DNA from: Thalassotalea_A litorea
GTDB taxonomy: Bacteria > Pseudomonadota > Gammaproteobacteria > Enterobacterales > Alteromonadaceae
Direction of reading: 5' to 3'
Assembly (NCBI RefSeq): GCF_043642205.1
Contig: NZ_JBHZSG010000012.1
Location: 28,577-92,576, forward strand
Length of the DNA: 64,000 nucleotides
Numbering within the stretch: the first letter of the stretch is position 1; each line of letters starts with the position of its first letter. The position numbers were made by a program, and so were the translations under genes. Of this stretch, positions 7,929-15,404 are shown piece by piece. The notes beneath the pieces are model-generated. The model had not been told where the DNA came from. It saw only the letters and a list, made by a program, of their open reading frames with translations, and searched no databases.

Positions 7929-8247
7929 ATTAAGTACCGGTTACTTTCATTGTATTGCTCGACATCCAAAATGGATAGTTGTCAGCGATTCTAAATTAGC
8001 GTTAGCTTTCGCCAAGGCACTATTCTCTCGCCTATAGATAATCAAAACACGTGCAAATAGATATGTCTAATTCATAAATATTATTTTAGCCGGACACCCT
8101 CCGTAGAACCAAACCTGGTTTGCGCAACGTTATTAAGACATAACTAATGTTATTGAGACACCCACCCCACTGCGACATAAATTTAATCTCACTTTAAAAC
8201 CAAATACACAGGTATTAGAGAACAGGAGAATCAGGTACGTTTAAAAT
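7929..8247. other. Intergenic region upstream of the PhyH gene
   Basis: About 320 bases with no gene. It should contain the promoter of the PhyH gene (minus strand). From 8127 it carries two inverted, diverged copies of the GGGTGTC repeat core: ACGTTATTAAGACA at 8127-8140 and ATGTTATTGAGACACCCAC at 8147-8165. These face the tandem array that starts at 8248. Confidence 0.6.
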
Positions 8248-8572
8248 TTAAACGTGGGTGTCTTGTTAAGAGAAAATTCCAAAGCTTAAACATGGGTGTC
8301 TTGTTAAGAGAAAATTCCAAAGCCTAAATATGGGTGTCTTGTTAAGAGAAAATTCCAAAGCTTAAACATGGGTGTCTTGATAAGAGAAAATCCCAAAGCC
8401 TAAACATGGGTGTCTTGATAAGAGAAAATCCCAAAGCTTAAAAATGGGTGTCTTGATAAGAGAAAATTCCAAAGCTTAAACATGGGTGTCTTGATAAGAG
8501 AAAATTCCAAAGCCTAAACATGGGTGTCTTGATAAGAGAAAAGACCAAAGCTTAAATATGGGTGATTTGATA
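8248..8572 (+). repeat. 38-bp tandem repeat array with GGGTGTCTTGATAAG core
   Basis: Eight contiguous 38-base units start at 8248, 8286, 8324, 8362, 8400, 8438, 8476 and 8514, followed by a truncated ninth (8552 to about 8572). Each unit reads YTAAANRTGGGTGTCTTG, then WTAAGAGAAAA, then a short CCAAAGC end. Units differ at a few positions only: TTGTTAAG in the first three, TTGATAAG in the rest, and an alternating first base. They abut without spacers, so this is not a CRISPR. The array sits between the glnS terminator and the PhyH promoter. No translated frame spans it convincingly. Confidence 0.93.
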
Positions 8573-8603
8573 AGTTCGTTGATAAGTTAATAAACTCTAT
8601 AAA

Positions 8604-8631
8604 CAAAAACGGAACCATAATGGTTCCGTTT
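8604..8631 (-). terminator. Rho-independent terminator of glnS
   Basis: AAACGGAACCA (8607-8617), loop TAA, TGGTTCCGTTT (8621-8631). On the minus strand the stem is followed by a run of T, 34 bases after the glnS stop. Confidence 0.85.
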
Positions 8632-8664
8632 AACAGGATGAAGTTACTGCGCTACAACCAAATG

Positions 8665-10335
8665 CTAGCCAGAGATTTTCGCCCAGGTGTCACGCAGGCC
8701 AACAGTTCGGTTGAATACTAGATTATCGGTGTTACCGTCCTTGTTATCCAGACAGAAATAACCCTGGCGCTCAAACTGATAGGCTTTTTCTGCTTCGGCA
8801 CTCGCCAGTGACGGCTCGACCTTAGCCCCTTTAATCACAGTTAAAGAGTCTGGATTAATAACGCTATGGAAATCTTCGGCACTGGCCGGGTTTGCAACGG
8901 TAAATAAACGATCGTACAAACGAACTTCCGCGTCTAAGCTTTCGCTCGCACTTACCCAGTGGATCACCCCTTTTACTTTGCGACCGTCAGCTGGATTTTT
9001 CCCTAATGTATCTGCATCGTAGGTACAATAAATCGTCGTGACATTGCCATCTTCGTCTTTTTCCACGCGCTCGGCTTTGATCACATAGGCGCCACGTAAA
9101 CGAACTTCTTTGCCAAGAACCAAACGCTTGTATTTCTTGTTTGCTTCTTCACGAAAATCTTCCGCTTCAATAAATACCTCGCGAGTAAATGGCACTTCAC
9201 GAGTGCCCATGGCATCATCGTTCGGGTGGTTTTTCACCGTTAAGGTTTCCAATTTACCGGCTTCAAAATTTTCAATGACAACACGAATAGGATCAAGAAC
9301 CGCCATTGCTCTGGGAGCCGACTCATTTAAATCTTCACGAATACAAGCTTCTAAAACGCCCATCTCAACAGTGTTGTCCATTTTCGTGACACCAATTCGT
9401 TTACAAAACTCACGAATGGATTCTGGCGTATAACCACGGCGGCGAAACCCTGCGATGGTCGGCATCCGAGGATCGTTCCAGCCATTAACGAGTTTCTCCT
9501 CAACCAGTGCATTGAGTTTACGTTTACTCATCACTGTATATTCAAGATTCAAACGAGAAAATTCATATTGACGAGGCTGAGTTTCAATCGAAATGTTGTC
9601 AATTACCCAATCATACAGGCGGCGATTGTCCTGGAATTCCAACGTACAGAGAGAATGGGTGATATTTTCGATGGCATCCGAAATACAATGGGTGAAATCA
9701 TACATTGGGTAGATACACCACTTATCACCGGTTTGATGGTGATGGGCAAACTTAACTCGGTAAATTACCGGGTCACGCATACACATAAAACTCGAAGACA
9801 TATCGATTTTTGCGCGCAGCGAACATTCACCTTCTTTGAACTCACCGTTTTTCATTTTTTCAAATAACGCCAGGTTCTCTTCTACCGCAGTATCTCGGTA
9901 TGGGCTATTTTTGCCCGGTGCAGTCAGAGTCCCACGGTATTCACGCATTTCTTCGGCATTTAAAAAGTCCACATAAGCCAATCCTTTTTCGATTAGCTCA
10001 ACCGCGTAACCATACAGGCGATCAAAATAGTCGGAAGAATAACGAATGTCACCAGACCATTCAAAACCAAGCCATTTTACGTCTTCCTGAATTGAGTTAA
10101 CGTAATCGATATCTTCTTTTTCAGGGTTGGTATCATCAAAGCGCAAGTTACACTGGCCTTGATAGTCCTGAGCAATCCCAAAATTCAGGCAAATAGACTT
10201 TGCGTGACCAATGTGCAAATAGCCATTGGGTTCAGGAGGAAAACGGGTATGAACGCCAGTGTGCTTACCTGAATTTAAGTCAGCATCGATGATTTGGCGA
10301 ATAAAGTTGCTCGGACGGCTTTCAGTTTCCGACAT
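8665..10335 (-). CDS. glnS: Glutaminyl-tRNA synthetase
   Basis: Class I aminoacyl-tRNA synthetase that charges tRNA-Gln. The 556 residues carry the HIGH signature as HIGH at 41-44 (PPEPNGYLHIGHAKS) and the KMSKS-type loop as MSKRK at 269-273. The GlnRS-specific LRFDDTNPEKED stretch and the C-terminal anticodon-binding beta-barrels are also present, ending in FNRTVGLRDTWAKI. It is a single gene with a strong terminator. Presence of GlnRS means the cell does not rely only on GatCAB transamidation for Gln-tRNA. Confidence 0.98.
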   Translation of the reverse strand: MSETESRPSNFIRQIIDADLNSGKHTGVHTRFPPEPNGYLHIGHAKSICLNFGIAQDYQGQCNLRFDDTNPEKEDIDYVNSIQEDVKWLGFEWSGDIRYSSDYFDRLYGYAVELIEKGLAYVDFLNAEEMREYRGTLTAPGKNSPYRDTAVEENLALFEKMKNGEFKEGECSLRAKIDMSSSFMCMRDPVIYRVKFAHHHQTGDKWCIYPMYDFTHCISDAIENITHSLCTLEFQDNRRLYDWVIDNISIETQPRQYEFSRLNLEYTVMSKRKLNALVEEKLVNGWNDPRMPTIAGFRRRGYTPESIREFCKRIGVTKMDNTVEMGVLEACIREDLNESAPRAMAVLDPIRVVIENFEAGKLETLTVKNHPNDDAMGTREVPFTREVFIEAEDFREEANKKYKRLVLGKEVRLRGAYVIKAERVEKDEDGNVTTIYCTYDADTLGKNPADGRKVKGVIHWVSASESLDAEVRLYDRLFTVANPASAEDFHSVINPDSLTVIKGAKVEPSLASAEAEKAYQFERQGYFCLDNKDGNTDNLVFNRTVGLRDTWAKISG

Positions 10336-10598
10336 CTAGTGAACCTCAAAAAAATACTTAATAATTTAAATAAATAACGCCGCATTATAGCAACACTATT
10401 TGTTATCTAATAGGGGCGAATGCCAATTCTTACAAGTAGATGGCCTTTAAATGGGGGTGAAAAATGGTTAATGCAAGGCCACTTCGAATGGCAATGACAA
10501 TTGTCGTTCGAATTCCCGTAATCGAGCTTATATTTTTAAGTACACGCTTGCCAAAAATCGATATTTAAACGAAACGTCTAACACCATTTTTGAGCGAA

Positions 10599-11069
10599 TT
10601 ATTGCGGTGCTTTGGCCATCAGTGCCTCAAACCTTTGCTCAAGCTCTTGTTCGCTTACATCTTCGGTGTGCGTCGCAAGTGTCCAGGTATGGCCAAACGG
10701 GTCGATAAGGGTTCCGGCTCTGTCTCCGTAAAATTGATCCTCAACGTTGCGAACCACCTCTGCCCCGGCACCAATGGCTTGTGCAAACGCGGTGTCCACA
10801 TCGTTTATATAAATCATTAGACTAACGGCAGATCCGCCTAAACTATCGGGGCTAACAAAATTCATTTGTGGTTGTTCATCGGCAAGCATAACATGACTAT
10901 TACCTATCAAAAGCTCACCATGGGCGACACCGCCTCCTGGAATTTCCAGAACCAGTTTCACTTCTGCGTCAAACGCCTGTTGATAAAACTCGATGGCGGC
11001 AAGCGCATTTTTGCAAATTAAGTAGGGTGTGACTGAGTGATAGCCGTCAGGAATTGCTTTGGCGGTCAT
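10599..11069 (-). CDS. VOC-family (PhnB-like) protein
   Basis: A vicinal-oxygen-chelate fold protein with two beta-alpha-beta-beta-beta modules, similar to PhnB/3-demethylubiquinone-type glyoxalase relatives. Recognisable segments are VTPYLICKNALAAIEFYQQAF, EIPGGGVAHGELLIG and DPFGHTWTLATH. The start is placed at the ATG at 11069 (156 residues, MTAKAIPDGY), because AAGGTG lies six bases upstream; the longer frame to 11114 lacks such support. No substrate is predictable. It stands alone between glnS and the tRNA-Asp cluster. Confidence 0.85.
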   Translation of the reverse strand: MTAKAIPDGYHSVTPYLICKNALAAIEFYQQAFDAEVKLVLEIPGGGVAHGELLIGNSHVMLADEQPQMNFVSPDSLGGSAVSLMIYINDVDTAFAQAIGAGAEVVRNVEDQFYGDRAGTLIDPFGHTWTLATHTEDVSEQELEQRFEALMAKAPQ

Positions 11070-11190
11070 GGTATTCACCTTTTTGGCCTGATAATTTTCA
11101 AGAATAGCAGACAAATCAGATAAATAGAGAAGAAAAAGGCTTCGTTAAATAACGACAAGATTGAAAAGTGTAGATGGATATAAGAAATGT

Positions 11191-11266
11191 TGGCGGAGTG
11201 GACGGGACTCGAACCCGCGACCCCCGGCGTGACAGGCCGGTATTCTAACCAACTGAACTACCACTC
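11191..11266 (-). tRNA. tRNA-Asp (GTC), copy 2, 5' base lost in gap
   Basis: On the minus strand the sequence folds as a full tRNA with encoded CCA (11191-11193), discriminator G, a 7-base acceptor stem, the GGTTCGAGTCC T-loop region and anticodon GTC in CTGTCAC. Only the first base of the acceptor stem is missing, because it falls at 11267, the first N. It is identical to the second copy over the shared length. Confidence 0.95.
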
Positions 11267-11366
11267 NNNNNNNNNNNNNNNNNNNNNNNNNNNNNNNNNN
11301 NNNNNNNNNNNNNNNNNNNNNNNNNNNNNNNNNNNNNNNNNNNNNNNNNNNNNNNNNNNNNNNNNN
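11267..11366. other. Assembly gap of 100 N
   Basis: Exactly 100 unknown bases, bounded on both sides by tRNA-Asp sequence. The round number indicates a scaffolding gap of unknown true length. Reading frames drawn across it are artefacts. Confidence 0.98.
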
Positions 11367-11441
11367 GCGGAGTGGACGGGACTCGAACCCGCGACCCCCG
11401 GCGTGACAGGCCGGTATTCTAACCAACTGAACTACCACTCC
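11367..11441 (-). tRNA. tRNA-Asp (GTC), copy 1, 3' CCA partly in gap
   Basis: A second tRNA-Asp with the same sequence and anticodon GTC. Its 5' end is at 11441. The discriminator G and the first C of the CCA end are visible at 11368 and 11367; the last two bases fall in the N run. A strong promoter lies upstream (11484-11512). A tRNA-Asp directly behind dnaQ is also the E. coli arrangement (aspV). Confidence 0.95.
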
Positions 11442-11483
11442 GCATCTCGGTCTTTGCTCAACATGTCGTTGAATGCGGCGGGA

Positions 11484-11512
11484 ATAATACGGTTATGGAT
11501 TACATGAGTCAA
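11484..11512 (-). promoter_or_regulatory. Sigma70 promoter of the tRNA-Asp operon
   Basis: On the minus strand, TTGACT (11507-11512) and TATTAT (11484-11489) are spaced by exactly 17 bases. A GC-rich TCCCGCCGC discriminator follows, a feature of stringently controlled stable-RNA promoters. The tRNA starts about 40 bases downstream. Confidence 0.8.
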
Positions 11513-11597
11513 CACTTTTTTCAGATAAAACTTACTGACTGAACAAATGTCGACCAAAACGGCGAAAGTCGCCGCTAGCTTGCATATTTATTGAGCT

Positions 11598-12338
11598 TTA
11601 TTCGGTTGCAATGTCTTCGACGGATAATCGCCAAATCGGTGCGCTACCTTTCTTTTCAACCGTATCCAGACGAGCTTCGTGGTCTTTTAACTCTTCAGCG
11701 TTGGCCATGATCACCGGTAATGGGTTGCGATTCGATTCGATTCTCCGAATACCTGCTGTAGCCCCTTCATCGCCATCGCCATGTTGCAAATTCAACGTAT
11801 TTTGCAGTCTGGTCATTTCGATATAGACGAAAGCCAGCAACTGTGCATCAATCAATGCACCGTGATAGGTACGATCCACTAACTTATCTACGCGATAAAA
11901 TCTCGCCAGATAATCCAACGTTTTGGGTGAGCCAAATTCATCTCGAGACACTTTTAACGTATCGGTAACGGTACAGATATCATGGGTCATTGGCAGACCG
12001 CGATTTACCATGGCAAATTCATGATCCATAAAGCCGACGTCAAATTTAGCATTATGGATGACCAGTTCAGCGCCACGAATAAATTCTATAAACTCATTAG
12101 CCACCTGGTGGAACAAAGGTTTGTCTGCAAGAAAGTCATTGGTCAGACCGTGGACGTCGATAACTTCCTGCTCCATTTCCATTTGCGGGTTAATGTAAAC
12201 ATGGTAATTGCGACCGGTTAACCGGCGGTCAATCATTTCGACACAGCCAATTTCAACAATTCGATGTCCAGCTTTTGGATCAATACCCGTTGTTTCTGTA
12301 TCGAGAATGATTAATCGTTCTTGTTGTGTTTCTTGCAC
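11598..12338 (-). CDS. dnaQ: DNA polymerase III epsilon subunit (proofreading exonuclease)
   Basis: The 3'-5' exonuclease of the replicase core. The DEDDh motifs are complete: D13 and E15 in ILDTETTGID, D100 in VIHNAKFDVGF, and H159 with D164 in YHGALIDAQLL. The 246 residues equal the E. coli length. The C-terminal tail after about residue 185 should bind the alpha subunit and the clamp. It diverges from rnhA and is followed by tRNA-Asp, as in E. coli. Confidence 0.97.
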   Translation of the reverse strand: MQETQQERLIILDTETTGIDPKAGHRIVEIGCVEMIDRRLTGRNYHVYINPQMEMEQEVIDVHGLTNDFLADKPLFHQVANEFIEFIRGAELVIHNAKFDVGFMDHEFAMVNRGLPMTHDICTVTDTLKVSRDEFGSPKTLDYLARFYRVDKLVDRTYHGALIDAQLLAFVYIEMTRLQNTLNLQHGDGDEGATAGIRRIESNRNPLPVIMANAEELKDHEARLDTVEKKGSAPIWRLSVEDIATE

Positions 12339-12481
12339 TTGATGTACCTGACAAATAAAGAATAATGACTTAACAAAATAGCCACGGGAAATTTTATCGG
12401 TCGTTGATAAAACCCCAAGCCGAAAAATTAGTATGATGGTACACTGGCACCAGCAATAAGCAAAGTAAGAATAATCAGCCT

Positions 12482-12946
12482 ATGAAAAAACACGTGGATA
12501 TATACACTGACGGCTCATGCCTCGGTAACCCGGGACCGGGCGGGTACGGAGCGTTACTGATATATAAAGAACACCGTAAAGAACTCTCGCAAGGCTATAA
12601 GTTAACCACCAATAACCGTATGGAAATGTTGGCGACTATTGTAGCTTTGGAATCATTGAAAGAGAGTTGTGATATCACCTTAACGACGGATAGTCAGTAT
12701 GTTCGACAAGGCATAACACAATGGATCCACAATTGGATCAGAAATAACTGGCGAACAAGCGCAAAGCAACCGGTTAAAAATGCAGATCTTTGGAAACGTT
12801 TGTATCAGGAAACTCAGCGTCATAAAATTGACTGGAAATGGGTAAAAGGTCATTCTGGCCACCCTGAAAATGAGCGGGTTGATGATTTGGCCCGTACCGC
12901 TGCGGAAGGTAAAAATTTAATCGAAGATGTAGGCTATCAGGAGTAA
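12482..12946 (+). CDS. rnhA: Ribonuclease HI
   Basis: Degrades RNA in RNA-DNA hybrids. The 154 residues carry the catalytic set D10 (YTDGSCLGNPGPGG), E48 (NNRMEML), D70 (TTDSQYV), H124 (VKGHSGHPEN) and D134. The basic handle region is represented by WRTSAKQPVKN. It diverges from dnaQ across 143 bases that must hold both promoters. A metallo-hydrolase gene follows on the same strand after 77 bases. Confidence 0.97.
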   Translation: MKKHVDIYTDGSCLGNPGPGGYGALLIYKEHRKELSQGYKLTTNNRMEMLATIVALESLKESCDITLTTDSQYVRQGITQWIHNWIRNNWRTSAKQPVKNADLWKRLYQETQRHKIDWKWVKGHSGHPENERVDDLARTAAEGKNLIEDVGYQE

Positions 12947-13023
12947 ATACGGTAAGTTACTACGTCATAAGAATCGGACCCACATTATCGAGCCGATATT
13001 TTAATAAATTCTCAGGATGAATT

Positions 13024-13884
13024 ATGAACCCGGATATTAAAGCATTTTTCCATCAGGCATCATTCACTTTGACCTACGTAGTCTCCTGCCCGCAAACCCG
13101 GCAATGCGCGATTATTGACCCAGCGCTGGATTTCGACCCGATAGCCTGTCAAATCAGTTCTCAGTTTAGTGACCAATTGATTCAATACATTCAGGATAAC
13201 CAACTTAACTTATCCTATATTCTGGAAACTCACGCTCACGCAGACCACATTTCCAGCGCCAGCTATTTAAAATCAAAATTAGGGGGCGAAATCGGCATCA
13301 GCGCAAACATCAAACGTACTCAATCGGCCTTCAAAGTGATTTTTAATATGGCCAAGCAGCTCAATGAAGGGGCTCAGCACTTTGATCGATTACTGCGTGA
13401 AGGCGATAGCCTAGCGCTTGGTAACCTATCCATTGATGTTCTGGAAACCCCCGGCCATACCCCTGATAGCATTACCTTTGTCATCGGCAAACACGCTTTT
13501 ATAGGTGATACCCTATTTATGCCGGATTCCGGCAGTGCCCGTTGTGACTTTCCTGGCGGTGATGCGCGACTGCTGTATTCTTCAATACAAAAATTATACG
13601 CACTGGGCGATGCAACCTGTCTCTATATGTGTCATGACTATCAACCGCAAGGCAGAGCATTAGCCTTTCAATGCACTGTCGCTGAGCAGAAACAGCAAAA
13701 CATTCAGGTTCGTGAAGGTGTCGCTGAGCAAGATTACGTAAAAATCAGAGAAGCACGAGACGCGACATTAGCTAATCCAACTCTTCTATTCCCTTCCCTG
13801 CAATGCAATATTCGGGCAGGAAAATTACCGATACCTGAAGATAATGGTCAGGTATATTTCAAACTTCCGGTGAACGTCGCTTAA
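13024..13884 (+). CDS. MBL-fold hydrolase, ETHE1/persulfide dioxygenase-like
   Basis: A 286-residue metallo-beta-lactamase-fold protein. Metal ligands are visible: H70, H72, D74 and H75 in ETHAHADH, H145 in TPGHTPDS, D162 in GDTLF and H204 in CHDYQP. The spacing and the GSARCDFPGGDARLLYSSI segment resemble the ETHE1/Blh persulfide dioxygenase group, which oxidises glutathione persulfide in sulfide detoxification. It lacks a fused rhodanese domain. A generic glyoxalase II-like hydrolase is the alternative. The ribosome-binding site AGGATGA is good. Its 3' end overlaps the convergent gene by four bases. Confidence 0.85.
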   Translation: MNPDIKAFFHQASFTLTYVVSCPQTRQCAIIDPALDFDPIACQISSQFSDQLIQYIQDNQLNLSYILETHAHADHISSASYLKSKLGGEIGISANIKRTQSAFKVIFNMAKQLNEGAQHFDRLLREGDSLALGNLSIDVLETPGHTPDSITFVIGKHAFIGDTLFMPDSGSARCDFPGGDARLLYSSIQKLYALGDATCLYMCHDYQPQGRALAFQCTVAEQKQQNIQVREGVAEQDYVKIREARDATLANPTLLFPSLQCNIRAGKLPIPEDNGQVYFKLPVNVA

Positions 13885-14411
13885 TTATTTAAGCGGCTCT
13901 TCCCTTTCCCAGTTTCGTCTTTTACAAGCTCAGGAAACTCGGCCAAATTAAGGCGCACCCGGGGAAGCAGGATCCCCGATGCTATCACTATCATGGCTAA
14001 AATCCATTGCACGTAAACCTGCGTGCCGATTTTTCCCTGCCAGATAATGCTATAGATACTAAACAAAACCGCTTCAATAATCAGTATCGCTAACGCCACC
14101 CAAATCATCCTTGGCCACAAAAACCTGACCAGAGGCGAGGCATCGGGTTTTCTGAAAAACACCACATAAGCAAACAATAACGACGGTACAGATACCGCTA
14201 AAGCGACATAAAACGTTTGTGGAACTGGATACGCTAACTGAATGAGCTGCAATTTATCACGCATGTTCACCAACGACAGCAAGCCCACCAGGTACGCTCG
14301 ATTCAGATATATCATGACCAGATAAAACCACCACGACAACTTTAGGCATTGGTGGCGATCAAAATCTTTTAATGAGTACTTGGCATATGGATGTACTGCT
14401 TTCTTATCCAT
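13881..14411 (-). CDS. DUF2919-like inner-membrane protein
   Basis: A 176-residue protein with about four membrane spans (near 27-46, 65-84, 98-118, 130-148) and a polar C-terminus. The N-terminal KYSLKDFDRHQCLKLSWWFYLVMIYLNRAY stretch, split here by the membrane start, resembles DUF2919/YfeZ proteins. Function is unknown. It follows a DUF599 gene by 21 bases on the same strand, so the two form an operon. Its 3' end overlaps the convergent metallo-hydrolase gene by four bases. Confidence 0.65.
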   Translation of the reverse strand: MDKKAVHPYAKYSLKDFDRHQCLKLSWWFYLVMIYLNRAYLVGLLSLVNMRDKLQLIQLAYPVPQTFYVALAVSVPSLLFAYVVFFRKPDASPLVRFLWPRMIWVALAILIIEAVLFSIYSIIWQGKIGTQVYVQWILAMIVIASGILLPRVRLNLAEFPELVKDETGKGKSRLNN

Positions 14412-14432
14412 CGGGCTTTCTTAGTCCAAAAT

Positions 14433-15149
14433 CTAATGCGGGAACAGATCCGCAAAATCGTCTTCGAGGTTATTAATCGCGGCTTTAATCGCAACTAAAG
14501 CACGGGATTTAAACTCACGATAATACAAGATATAAACAACCATAAGGCTGCTAAAAATGAATAGTAATGGGTGGAAGAACCAACAAAGTGCAGCTAATGC
14601 AAAATAATAAGACCGCAACCCATAGTTATACGCATGTCCGGCCTGATCCTGAACTACCGCCATTTGCTTGGCGTAATCTATCAAATTTTGCTTTTTGGTG
14701 CCTTCTTCAAATGGCGCCGCCCCCATCATGATATTAACAAAGCCATACTGGCGCATCGACCAGGTAAACTGGAAAAATGCCATAACAAAAATAATGACCA
14801 ACAGGCTCAATTTAATCTGGATTAAAATGGGCGTTTTTTCTGCCGCATACGGGATTGCAGATAACATGCTGGAGACATTATCCACTTGGGTGAATAACGT
14901 TAAAACACCGGCAAGAACCAGCATGGTAGACGAGGCAAAAAATGCCACGTGGCGATCAAGATTAGATAACATAGCGGCATCAGATACCCGGATATCGTGA
15001 TCAAACACATGCCGCATCCAGATGATCCGCGTTTGATGCAAACAGCGTGAAAGACACGGTGTGGTTTTAGCTTTATGTCGTGAAAACTGGGTATAGCCGA
15101 CCCAGCTAGCAACAAAAATGAAAAGCGCGAAGTAATCTAATACTGTCAA
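14433..15149 (-). CDS. DUF599-family membrane protein
   Basis: A 238-residue membrane protein with spans near 3-18, 72-90, 110-135 and 185-210, and the conserved RIIWMRHVFDHDIRVSDAAML and DRHVAFFASSTM segments of DUF599. The start is a TTG at 15149 with AAGGAG eight bases upstream; no ATG competes. Function is unknown. It is the first gene of a two-gene operon with the DUF2919-like protein. Confidence 0.8.
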   Translation of the reverse strand: MTVLDYFALFIFVASWVGYTQFSRHKAKTTPCLSRCLHQTRIIWMRHVFDHDIRVSDAAMLSNLDRHVAFFASSTMLVLAGVLTLFTQVDNVSSMLSAIPYAAEKTPILIQIKLSLLVIIFVMAFFQFTWSMRQYGFVNIMMGAAPFEEGTKKQNLIDYAKQMAVVQDQAGHAYNYGLRSYYFALAALCWFFHPLLFIFSSLMVVYILYYREFKSRALVAIKAAINNLEDDFADLFPH

Positions 15150-15404
15150 TGTCCAATCTCCTTGATAATCCGGGCTATTATGCCTAAAACAAAGTCATTA
15201 TTCGACACACATATCTTAAATTTGTCGTTTTTTCTGTCCTTTCCAGCCCATTAAACACACCCTAAGCAGCTGTTAAATATAACGTTTATATTGCGCCGTA
15301 ACAAAAATTTACAATTTGACATAAACACCGAATAAAGGTATAAAAAACCAAACGTTTTCGGTATCCCGGAAAAATAAAAATAACAGCAAAAATAGGAAGT
15401 TTGA

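Noticed and set aside
8248..8572. CRISPR array
   Set aside because: Regular spacing of 38 bases looks CRISPR-like, but the units are contiguous, with no unique spacers between repeats, and no cas gene is in the window.
11145..11507. Protein-coding frames across the tRNA-Asp/N region
   Set aside because: They are read-through of the duplicated tRNA sequence and the N run; the sequence is fully explained by two tRNA genes and a gap.
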